From positions 1 through 16,600 of the forward strand of contig JAKCEJ010000024.1 in the NCBI GenBank assembly GCA_021838065.1: a stretch of DNA of 16,600 nt, read 5' to 3'. The notes below the pieces were generated by a model that ran no database searches, was not told where the DNA came from, and saw only the letters and a list, made by a program, of their open reading frames with translations. Source of the stretch: Pseudomonadota bacterium. Its GTDB lineage: Bacteria; Pseudomonadota; Gammaproteobacteria; Steroidobacterales; Steroidobacteraceae. Numbering within the stretch: position 1 is the stretch's first letter; the number at the start of each line of letters is the position of its first letter. Shown here one piece after another: positions 8,459 to 15,879 of the stretch. A program made the translations under genes and the position numbers.

Positions 8459-9951
8459 GCAGCAAGCCCGAGCTGTCGGTCCGGCAGATTCTCAACATGT
8501 CGGTCGGCTTTCTCGGCATTCAGTTCGCCTTCGGGCTGCAGAACGCCAACGTCAGCCGCATTTTCCAGACGCTCGGGGCGCACCTTGCCCTGATCCCGGC
8601 CCTGTGGATTGCCGCACCGCTCACTGGCCTGCTGGTGCAGCCCATCATCGGCTATGCCTCCGACCGCACCTGGGGGCGATTCGGGCGGCGCCGGCCGTAC
8701 TTCCTCGCCGGCGCACTGCTCACGACTCTGGCCCTGCTCGTCATGCCGGACTCCCCGGCGCTGTGGTTCGCCGCGATGATGCTGTGGCTGATGGATGCCT
8801 CCGTGAACATCTCCATGGAGCCCTTCCGCGCCTTCGTCGCCGACCAGCTGCCCACCTCCCAGCGGCCGCTCGGCTTCTCCCTGCAGACCTTGTTCATCGG
8901 CCTCGGCGCGGTGCTGTCCTCGGTCCTGCCCTGGGTGCTGGCGCGTTTCGGCGTGGCCAACATCGCGCCCCGCGGCGAAATCCCCGCTACGGTGCGGCTG
9001 TCCTTCTACGCCGGCGGCGCCGTGCTGGTGGCGGCGGTGTTGTGGACGGTGCTGACCACGCGCGAATATCCGCCGGAGCGCCTGCGCGCGTTCGACGATT
9101 CACCTCCAGTGCGCCGCCTGTTGGATGTCTCGCGTGCGTGGCGGCCCGGTTTGCTGCTGCTCTTGCTCGGCGCCGCCGGCATCATCCTCATCCGTCACTT
9201 TGCCCTCGGCCGGCAGTTGTATCTGCTCGCCGGCGGCCTGGCCGTGGGCGGCGTGCTGTTCCTGTGGCTCAGCCGCTCGCGCAGCCGCGGCATGGTCCGG
9301 CAGGTGATGGCGGACCTCTACGGCATGCCCCAGGCGATGCGGCGCCTCGCGTGGGTGCAGTTCTTCTCATGGTTCGCCATGTTCGCGCTGTGGATCTACA
9401 CCACCCCGGCGGTCACCGCCGTGCAGTTCGGCAGCAGCAACCCGCTCTCGAGCGCCTACAATGCTGGCGCCAACTGGGTGGACGTGCTGTTCGGCGCGTA
9501 CAACGGCTTCGCCATGCTGGCCGCGCTCGTCATCCCGCAGATGGTCCGCCGCGCCGGGGTGCGCTGGACGCACGTCATCAATCTGACTGCCGCAGCCGCC
9601 GGGCTGATCTCCTTCGTGTGGGTGCGCGATCCCGATTGGCTGCTGCTGTCGATGCTCGGCGTCGGGTTCGGCTGGGCCTCGATCCTCTCGCTCCCGTACA
9701 CACTGCTCGCCGACAATCTGCCGGCTGAGAAAATGGGCATCTACATGGGGATCTTCAATTTCTTCGTGGTGATCCCGCAGCTGCTCGCCGCGAGCGTGCT
9801 CGGGGTGCTGCTCGAGGCGTTCTTCCACGACCACGCGGTCTTTGGACTGGTGCTCGGCGGGGTGAGCCTGGCGCTCGCGGGTCTGTGCACGCTGCGTGTC
9901 GCCGAGCCGGGCGCGGGCCTGCTCGCCGCGGCGCCCGCGCCGCAAGCGTAG
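8455..9951 (+). CDS. MFS sugar transporter, GPH/SLC45-like (maltose or maltodextrin symporter candidate)
   Basis: Inner-membrane carrier of 498 residues with about 12 hydrophobic segments. The N-terminal half carries the stretch GFLGIQFAFGLQNANVSRIF and the loop motif DRTWGRFGRRRP (70-81). This is the form of MFS motif A seen in the sucrose/maltose:cation symporter group (SLC45 and GPH-like proteins). Such carriers accompany alpha-glucosidase genes in many Gram-negative glucan loci, where they import maltose or sucrose with protons. Substrate here is inferred only from the neighbours: two exported GH13 enzymes and a six-hairpin protein upstream in the same transcription unit. The GTG start is backed by a good ribosome binding site and by the overlap with the upstream stop. 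It is the last gene of the glucan operon; a hairpin follows. Confidence 0.85.
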   Translation: MSSKPELSVRQILNMSVGFLGIQFAFGLQNANVSRIFQTLGAHLALIPALWIAAPLTGLLVQPIIGYASDRTWGRFGRRRPYFLAGALLTTLALLVMPDSPALWFAAMMLWLMDASVNISMEPFRAFVADQLPTSQRPLGFSLQTLFIGLGAVLSSVLPWVLARFGVANIAPRGEIPATVRLSFYAGGAVLVAAVLWTVLTTREYPPERLRAFDDSPPVRRLLDVSRAWRPGLLLLLLGAAGIILIRHFALGRQLYLLAGGLAVGGVLFLWLSRSRSRGMVRQVMADLYGMPQAMRRLAWVQFFSWFAMFALWIYTTPAVTAVQFGSSNPLSSAYNAGANWVDVLFGAYNGFAMLAALVIPQMVRRAGVRWTHVINLTAAAAGLISFVWVRDPDWLLLSMLGVGFGWASILSLPYTLLADNLPAEKMGIYMGIFNFFVVIPQLLAASVLGVLLEAFFHDHAVFGLVLGGVSLALAGLCTLRVAEPGAGLLAAAPAPQA

Positions 9952-9960
9952 GACGCCCCG

Positions 9961-9984
9961 GATCGGCCGCTCGGGCGGCCGATC
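9961..9984 (+). terminator. Hairpin ending the glucan operon, putative terminator
   Basis: A perfect 10-bp inverted repeat (9961-9970 with 9975-9984) encloses a TCGG tetraloop, 9 bases after the transporter stop. Only a short GGTTAT follows, so the U-run is weak. The position between a sugar operon and housekeeping genes makes a terminator the natural reading. Confidence 0.55.
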
Positions 9985-9987
9985 GGT

Positions 9988-9993
9988 TATGCT
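9988..9993 (+). promoter_or_regulatory. Candidate -10 element for leaderless gloB mRNA
   Basis: TATGCT ends 6 bases before the gloB ATG at 10000. With normal -10 spacing, transcription would begin at or next to the A of the ATG. No Shine-Dalgarno sequence is present between the hairpin and the ATG. No recognisable -35 is seen; that position falls in the hairpin. Confidence 0.4.
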
Positions 9994-9999
9994 CACCCC

Positions 10000-10788
10000 A
10001 TGCTGATCGAGCGGATCTGGACCGGCAACGCCTATCGCAACTTCCACTACCTGGTGGCCTGCCCCGAGACCGGCGAGGCGCTCGCCATCGACCCGCTCGA
10101 GTGGCGACTGTGCTGGGAGAGGGCCCGGGCCAAAGGCTGGCGGATCACCCAGATCCTCAATACCCACGAGCACCGCGATCACACCGGCGGCAATGCCGGC
10201 CTGGTGGCGGCGACCGGCGCGAAGGTCCTGGCGCACGCGGGCGCCGCGGCGCGCATCGGCGGGGTCGATCGAGGGCTCGCGGCCGGCGATGTGATTCGGG
10301 TCGGGCGGGTCGAGCTGGAATGCCTGGACACCCCCGGACACACCCTCGCGCACGTATGCCTGCTGGCGCACGGGGAGCGCCCAGCGCTCTTCTCGGGCGA
10401 TACCCTGTTCAACGCCGGTGCCGGCAACTGCCACAACGGCGGCGATCCGGAGCGCCTCTATGAGACCTTCAGCCGGCTGCTCGCGCGCCTGGCGGATGCG
10501 ACCCGGGTTTTTCCGGGCCACGAATACCTGGTGCGCAACCTCGAATTCACGCTCGACCGCGAGCCGGACAACCCGGCGGCGCGAGACCTCCTCTCGCGTG
10601 TCCGGGCGGCCGATCCGGCTGAAGCGCCCGTCACCACGCTGGCGGACGAGCGGCGCATCAACACCTTCCTGCGCCTCGAGAGCCCCACGCTGATCGAGCG
10701 GCTGCGCGAGACGATTCCGGCACTCGAGGCTCACCCGGACGCGCGCACGGTCTTCCTGCGGCTGCGCGAGCTGCGCAACCGCTGGTAG
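10000..10788 (+). CDS. gloB: Hydroxyacylglutathione hydrolase (glyoxalase II)
   Basis: Cytosolic metallo-beta-lactamase-fold thioesterase of 262 residues. It hydrolyses S-D-lactoylglutathione to D-lactate and glutathione, the second step of methylglyoxal detoxification. All binuclear metal ligands are visible: THEHRDH (His56, His58, Asp60, His61), TPGHT (His114), SGDTLF (Asp134) and PGHEY (His174). The C-terminal helical domain that binds glutathione follows, with the LADERRINTFLR stretch typical of glyoxalase II. Length matches the ~250-260 of bacterial GloB. It is not obviously part of the glucan operon: a hairpin precedes it and it has its own -10-like element with no Shine-Dalgarno. Its use next to sugar catabolism would make sense, since methylglyoxal arises from triose phosphates, but this is only context. 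Confidence 0.92.
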   Translation: MLIERIWTGNAYRNFHYLVACPETGEALAIDPLEWRLCWERARAKGWRITQILNTHEHRDHTGGNAGLVAATGAKVLAHAGAAARIGGVDRGLAAGDVIRVGRVELECLDTPGHTLAHVCLLAHGERPALFSGDTLFNAGAGNCHNGGDPERLYETFSRLLARLADATRVFPGHEYLVRNLEFTLDREPDNPAARDLLSRVRAADPAEAPVTTLADERRINTFLRLESPTLIERLRETIPALEAHPDARTVFLRLRELRNRW

Positions 10789-10794
10789 TAGAAT
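10789..10794 (+). promoter_or_regulatory. Candidate -10 element for near-leaderless uvrD mRNA
   Basis: TAGAAT follows directly after the gloB stop codon and ends 9 bases before the uvrD ATG at 10804. Predicted transcription would start about 3 bases before the ATG. There is no Shine-Dalgarno in the C-rich 9-base spacer, and no clear -35 in the gloB coding end. Confidence 0.4.
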
Positions 10795-10803
10795 GCCCCG
10801 CCC

Positions 10804-13023
10804 ATGAGTCTGGATCCGATCCTCGAGCGCCTCAACGCGGCCCAGCGGGCCGCCGTCACCGCGCCGCTGGGCCCGGTGCTGGTGCTGGCGGGGGCCGGCA
10901 GCGGCAAGACACGGGTGCTCACCCACCGCATCGCCTGGCTGATCCAGGCCGAGGGCGTCTCCCCGCACGCGATCCTCGCGGTGACCTTCACCAACAAGGC
11001 CGCCGGCGAGATGCGCGCGCGCGTGGAGAGCCTGCTCGGCATGCCGCCCGGGGTGCTGTGGATCGGCACCTTCCACGGCATCGCCCACCGGCTGCTGCGG
11101 CGTCATTGGCACGAGGCCGGGCTTGTGGAGAGCTTCCAGATCATCGACTCGGAAGACCAGCAGCGCCTCATCAGGAAGTTGATCAAGGCGCAGCAGCTCG
11201 ATGAGACGCGCTGGGTGCCGCGCGAGGTGCAGTGGTTCATCAACTCCAACAAGGACGAGGGACGGCGCAGCAAGCACCTCAAGGCGGGCAATGACCCGAT
11301 CCGCGCGCAGATGATCCGCCTCTACGCCCTGTACGAGGATGCGTGCGCGCGCAGCGGCGTGGTCGATTTCGGCGAGCTGTTGCTGCGCGCGTTCGAGGTG
11401 TGGCGCGATCAGCCGGCGCTGCTCGAGCATTACCGCCAGCGCTTCCGCCACATTCTGGTCGATGAGTTCCAGGACACCAACACCATCCAATATGCGTGGC
11501 TGAAGCTGCTCGCCGGCGCCGACGGCTGCCCGTTCGTGGTCGGCGATGACGACCAGTCGGTCTACCGCTTTCGCGGCGCCCGGGTGGAGAATCTCCAGCA
11601 GTTCGGGCGCGACTTCCCGGCCGTCAAGCTGTTCCGGCTGGAGCAGAACTACCGCTCCACCGGCGCGATTCTCGCCGCCGCCAATGGCCTCATCGCCAAC
11701 AACGCCGGCCGCCTGGGCAAGACGTTGTGGACCAACGACGAGCAGGGCGAGCCCATACGGCTCTACGCCGCCTTCAACGAGCGCGATGAGGCGGAATTCG
11801 TCTGTCAGCGCATCCGCGATCACGTCGCGCACGGTGGATTGCACCGTGACGTTGCCGTTCTGTACCGCTCGAACGCGCAGTCGCGCGTGTTCGAGGAGAT
11901 CTTTCTTGCTGCGCGCATGCCATACCGGGTCTACGGCGGTCTGCGCTTCTTCGAACGCGCCGAAATCAAGGACGCGCTCGCGTACCTGCGCCTGATCGCC
12001 AACCGCCGCGACGACGCTTCCTTCGAACGCGTGGTGAACCTGCCGACGCGCGGCATCGGCGCGAAGAGCCTCGAGACGATCCGCGCCGCAGCGCGCGATG
12101 CAGCCTGCCCGCTGTGGGAAGCCGCCCGCGCCTGTCTCGGCGAGGCGCTCGGCCCGAAGGCCTCGGGGGCGCTGCGCGGCTTTCTCGAGCTCATCGAGCG
12201 GCTGGCCGAAGAGGTGAAGGGCCTCACGCTGCACGAGCAGGTCGACCGCATGCTCACCGTCAGCGGCCTGATCGAGTTCCACAAGCGCGACAAGGCCGAT
12301 CGCGGCGAGGCCCGCGTGGAGAACCTCGAGGAGCTGGTGAGCGCCGCCCGGGGCTTCAACGCCGATGCGCTCGAGACCGACCTGCCCCCGCTCGAGTCGT
12401 TTCTCGCACACGTCACGCTCGAATCGGGCGAAGGGCAGGCGGATGCCTGGGAGGACTGCGTGCAAATGATGACGCTGCATACCGCCAAGGGCCTGGAATT
12501 CCCCATCGTGTTCCTGTGCGGCATGGAAGACGGCCTGTTCCCGCATCAACGCTCGATCGGCGACCTCGACGGGCTGGAGGAGGAGCGCAGGCTCTGCTAC
12601 GTCGGCATGACGCGCGCGATGAAGCAGCTCTATCTGACCTATGCCGAGCAGCGCCGTCTGCACGGCATCGACAGCTACAGCCAGCCGTCACGCTTCATCA
12701 AGGAGACTCCCGAGGAGCTCATCGAGGAGATCCGCCCGCGCCTGCAGGTGAGCCGCCCGGTGGCCTCGGGCCGCTTCGCCCGCGAGCCAAGTTATGAAAC
12801 CGTGCCCGTCCGCCGGCCGCTTTCCGCCTCACGCAGCCTGCGCAACGAGCCGCCGCCCATGCCGGGGATGCGTCTCGGCGCGCGGGTGCGGCACGGCAAG
12901 TTCGGCGAAGGGGTGATCCTCAATCTCGAGGGCAGCGGACCGCAGGCCCGCGTGCAGGTCAACTTCGAGCGGCAGGGCACGAAGTGGCTGGTCATGCAGT
13001 ACGCGAATCTGGAACCATTATGA
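10804..13023 (+). CDS. uvrD: DNA helicase II, UvrD/Rep superfamily 1A
   Basis: ATP-dependent 3'-5' DNA helicase of 739 residues, acting in nucleotide excision repair, mismatch repair and removal of proteins from DNA. Superfamily 1A motifs appear in order: Q motif LNAAQRAAV (10-18), Walker A AGAGSGKT (29-36), Ia TFTNKAAGEM (61-70), II LVDEFQDTN (218-226), III VVGDDDQSVYRFRGA (245-259), IV LEQNYRS (279-285), V TLHTAKGLEFP (557-567), VI VGMTRA (600-605). The last ~50 residues (GMRLGARVRHGKFGEG and on) form the Tudor-like C-terminal domain that UvrD and PcrA have and Rep lacks, so uvrD rather than rep. Length fits E. coli UvrD (720). The stop overlaps the trkA ATG by 4 bases, an unusual partner for a repair helicase. 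Confidence 0.93.
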   Translation: MSLDPILERLNAAQRAAVTAPLGPVLVLAGAGSGKTRVLTHRIAWLIQAEGVSPHAILAVTFTNKAAGEMRARVESLLGMPPGVLWIGTFHGIAHRLLRRHWHEAGLVESFQIIDSEDQQRLIRKLIKAQQLDETRWVPREVQWFINSNKDEGRRSKHLKAGNDPIRAQMIRLYALYEDACARSGVVDFGELLLRAFEVWRDQPALLEHYRQRFRHILVDEFQDTNTIQYAWLKLLAGADGCPFVVGDDDQSVYRFRGARVENLQQFGRDFPAVKLFRLEQNYRSTGAILAAANGLIANNAGRLGKTLWTNDEQGEPIRLYAAFNERDEAEFVCQRIRDHVAHGGLHRDVAVLYRSNAQSRVFEEIFLAARMPYRVYGGLRFFERAEIKDALAYLRLIANRRDDASFERVVNLPTRGIGAKSLETIRAAARDAACPLWEAARACLGEALGPKASGALRGFLELIERLAEEVKGLTLHEQVDRMLTVSGLIEFHKRDKADRGEARVENLEELVSAARGFNADALETDLPPLESFLAHVTLESGEGQADAWEDCVQMMTLHTAKGLEFPIVFLCGMEDGLFPHQRSIGDLDGLEEERRLCYVGMTRAMKQLYLTYAEQRRLHGIDSYSQPSRFIKETPEELIEEIRPRLQVSRPVASGRFAREPSYETVPVRRPLSASRSLRNEPPPMPGMRLGARVRHGKFGEGVILNLEGSGPQARVQVNFERQGTKWLVMQYANLEPL

Positions 13024-14390
13024 AGATACTGATCCTCGGCGCCGGCCAGGTCGGCCGTTCGGTGGCCCGGCATTTCTCGCGCGAAGAGTCCAACGATGTG
13101 ACCGTCGTGGACAACGACGAGGACGTGCTGCGTGATCTGCAGGACCGCCTCGATGTGCACACGGTCGCGGGCAACGCGTCCTTCCCGTCGGTGCTGCAGG
13201 CCGCCGGCGCCAGCGAGGCCGACATCCTCGTCGCGCTGACCAATAGCGACGAAGTCAACATGATGGCCTGCGAGGTGGCCTACCGGCTGTTCCGTACGCC
13301 GACCAAGATCGCGCGCATCCGCTCCTCGGAGTACACCTCGCGGCCGCAGCTGTTCAGCGAGACGGCCATCCCGGTCGATGTGTTCATCAGTCCCGAGCAG
13401 CTCGTCACCGAATACCTCGAGCAGCTGATCCAGCACCCCGGCGCGATCCAGCTGCGCGAGTTCGCGGCCGGCAAGGTGTCTCTCGCCGGCGCGCGCGCGG
13501 AGGCGGACGGGGCGCTCGTCGGCCACAGCCTGCGCGAGATCCCCCAGCATCTCCGGCAGGCCGACGCGCGCATCGTGGCGATCTACCGCGGCGGACGCAT
13601 CGTGCCGCCGGAGGGCGACACGGTCATCGAGGCAGGCGATGAGGTGTTCTTCCTGGCCGCCAGCGAGAATGTCCAGCGCGTGATCGACGAGCTGCGCAGG
13701 GAGGATTCGCGCGTGCGGCGCGTGCTCATCGCCGGCGCGGGCAACATCGGCCTGCGCCTCGCGCGCGTGCTCGAGCGCAGCGCGCAGATCAAGCTGATCG
13801 AGCACGATCCGCGCCGCGCGCAGCTGGTGTCTGAGATGTTGGAGAACACCATCGTGCTCGCCGGCGATGCAGCCGATGAGGAGCTTCTCATCGAGGAGAA
13901 CATTGACAGCGCCGATGTGTTCGTGGCGATCACCAACTCCGAGGAGGCCAACATCCTCTCGGCCATGCTGGCCAAGCGGCTCGGCGCGCGCCGGGTGATG
14001 GCGCTCGTGAACAAGCCCTCCTACGCCGATCTCATCGAGAGCAGCAGCATCGACGTGGCGATCGCGCCGCAGACCATCACCATCGGATCGCTCCTGGCCT
14101 ACGTGCGCCGCGGCGACGTAGTGCGCGTGCATTCGCTGCGCCGGGGGGCTGCCGAGGCGATCGAGGCCGTGGTGCGCGGCGAGGAGAGCAACTCGCGCGT
14201 CATCGGCCGGATGGTCGCAGAGATCGAGCTGCCCGAGGGCGCCTCGATCGGCGCGATCGTGCGCGGCGAGGAGGTGCTCATGGCGCATCACGACACGCGC
14301 GTGCAGCCGAACGATCACCTCATACTGTTTCTCGCCGACCGGCGTCATATCGAAGCGGTCGAGCGGCTGTTCCTGCGGACCGCCCCCTAG
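13020..14390 (+). CDS. trkA: Trk system potassium uptake protein TrkA
   Basis: Cytosolic NAD(H)- and nucleotide-binding gating subunit of the Trk potassium uptake system; it forms a ring under TrkH. The 456 residues match E. coli TrkA (458). Two RCK repeats are visible. The first opens with GAGQVG (7-12) and ends its second strand at VVD (Asp31). The second opens with GAGNIG (239-244), with LIEHD as the matching acidic strand end. Each is followed by a TrkA_C-type region (for example LPEGASIGAIVRGEE near the C-terminus). The start at 13020 gives the canonical N-terminus MKILILGAG and an ATGA overlap with uvrD. An upstream in-frame ATG at 12984 would add 12 residues encoded inside the uvrD end, with no family support. 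trkH follows after 11 bases. Confidence 0.93.
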   Translation: MKILILGAGQVGRSVARHFSREESNDVTVVDNDEDVLRDLQDRLDVHTVAGNASFPSVLQAAGASEADILVALTNSDEVNMMACEVAYRLFRTPTKIARIRSSEYTSRPQLFSETAIPVDVFISPEQLVTEYLEQLIQHPGAIQLREFAAGKVSLAGARAEADGALVGHSLREIPQHLRQADARIVAIYRGGRIVPPEGDTVIEAGDEVFFLAASENVQRVIDELRREDSRVRRVLIAGAGNIGLRLARVLERSAQIKLIEHDPRRAQLVSEMLENTIVLAGDAADEELLIEENIDSADVFVAITNSEEANILSAMLAKRLGARRVMALVNKPSYADLIESSSIDVAIAPQTITIGSLLAYVRRGDVVRVHSLRRGAAEAIEAVVRGEESNSRVIGRMVAEIELPEGASIGAIVRGEEVLMAHHDTRVQPNDHLILFLADRRHIEAVERLFLRTAP

Positions 14391-14401
14391 GTCCGCGACG
14401 C

Positions 14402-15855
14402 ATGCTCGGCATCATCTATTTTCTGGGCCTGATTCTTGCGGCGTTCGGCCTGGTCTACCTGCTGCCGCTCGTGTGCTCGATCATCACGGGCGATGGGCTG
14501 TGGGCGACCTTTCTGGCGTGCGCGGCGCTGACGGCCGCGCTCGGCGCGGGCATGGCGGCCCTCACCTTCAAGTACCGGCGCGAGCTCAAGCCGCGCGACG
14601 GGTTCCTGCTGGTGACGGTCGGCTGGATCCTGCTCGCCGTCGCCGCGACACTGCCGCTGCTGATGGCCATGCCGGGGCTCACCTTCACCCGGGCGCTGTT
14701 TGAGACCATGTCGGGCCTGACCACGACGGGCTCGACCGTGCTCACCGGCCTCGGCTCGCTCGCGCCCTCGCTGAATTTCTGGCGCTGCTCGCTCATCTGG
14801 GTCGGGGGGCTCGCCGTGATCGTCGTGGCGATGGGTGTCATGCCGCTGCTCGGCATCGGCGGCATGGAGTTCTCCAAGGCCGACGCGCCGGGCCCGGTGA
14901 AGGATCAGAAGCTCGAGCCGCGCATCACCGAGGCCGCCCGCTCGGTGTGGCTCGTCTACGTGCTGCTGACCGTCGCCGGCATCGTCGGCCTGCGCGTCGC
15001 CGGCATGACCTGGTTTGACGCCATCTGCCACGCCTTCTCGGCCGTCTCGCTCGGCGGCTTCTCGACTCACGATGCCAGCATCGCCTACTTCCACTCCCCG
15101 GCGGTGGAATTCGTGCTGATGGTGCTGATGCTGGTCGCATCGATGAATTTCACGCGGCATTTCGTCGCACTGCGCCGCCTGACGCTCAAGCCCTATCGCA
15201 ACGATCCCGAATTCAAGGCGATGGCGATCGTCCTGTCGCTGAGCGTCGCCGGCGTCGCGCTGCTGCTGTTCGTCGATGGGGTCTATCCGACGTTCAACAC
15301 CTCGCTGCGCTATGCCGCCTTCAACGTCATTTCCATGGCGACCACCACCGGTGGGTGGCGGCCGGGCACGCCGGCTTCGCGAACTGGCCGGTGTTCGCGC
15401 CGATCTGGATGCTGTTCCTCTCCGGCATCGTGTGCAGCACGGGCACCAGCGGCGGCGGCATCAAGATGTTTCGCACACTGGTGCTGGCGCGCCAGGCGGA
15501 GCGGGAGCTGAAGCTCTTGGTGCACCCGAGCGCCGTCGCGCCGGTGCGTGTCGGCCGCCGGCCGATCCCCGAGCGGGTGGCCGATGCGATCCTGGCGTTC
15601 ATCTTCCTCTACTTCATGGCGCTGGCGCTGCTGGTGTTCGCGATGCTGCTCTCCGGCATGGGGTTCGATTCCGCGTTCCGCGTGGTGGTGGCCTCGATCA
15701 ACAATACCGCCTACGGGCTGCCGGGCCATGCCGAGTGGAATCTGCATGCGCTCAGCACGCCGCAGATCTGGATCTGCACGACGGCGATGCTGCTCGGGAG
15801 GCTCGAGATCTTCAGCGTCATCGTGCTCTTCACCCGCACGTTCTGGCGCAAGTAG
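14402..15855 (+). pseudogene. trkH: Trk potassium transporter TrkH, frame broken in this sequence
   Basis: Inner-membrane potassium-translocating subunit, partner of the adjacent trkA. The first frame runs from ATG 14402 and holds pore loops 1 (GLTTTGS, Gly110), 2 (SLGGFSTHD, ~217-223) and 3 (MATTTG, Gly317). After about 15352 it leaves the family and becomes Arg/Ser-rich, ending at 15511. The family sequence resumes in another frame (GHAGFANWPVFAPIW near 15364-15408) and runs to the stop at 15853-15855, with GGGIKMFR, NNTAYG and a normal end GRLEIF...FWRK. The total span of 1454 bases is one short of 485 codons, which fits E. coli TrkH (483 residues) plus one lost base. The break is therefore a single-base deletion or a +2 insertion in the G-rich run 15350-15363. 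It may be a sequencing or assembly error or a real recent mutation. No strong Shine-Dalgarno precedes the ATG; coupling to trkA is likely. Confidence 0.88.
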
Positions 15856-15879
15856 GCGACCCGGCCGCCGCGCGTGTGC

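Noticed and set aside
9367..12663. 1098-residue open frame on the - strand across the transporter, gloB and uvrD
   Set aside because: It lies antisense to three genes with clear family motifs. High GC at third codon positions removes stop codons on the opposite strand. Its composition (Gly, Ala, Arg, His, Glu, Gln-rich, no motif) is that of a shadow frame.
12792..15160. - strand frames 12792-14348 and 14387-15160
   Set aside because: Antisense to trkA and trkH, low-complexity Arg/His/Asp/Gln-rich translation, no recognisable domain.
15856..15879. Bidirectional terminator between trkH and the binding-protein gene
   Set aside because: The 24-base gap is GC-rich with only partial complementarity to the flank and no T-runs on either strand, so I do not call it.
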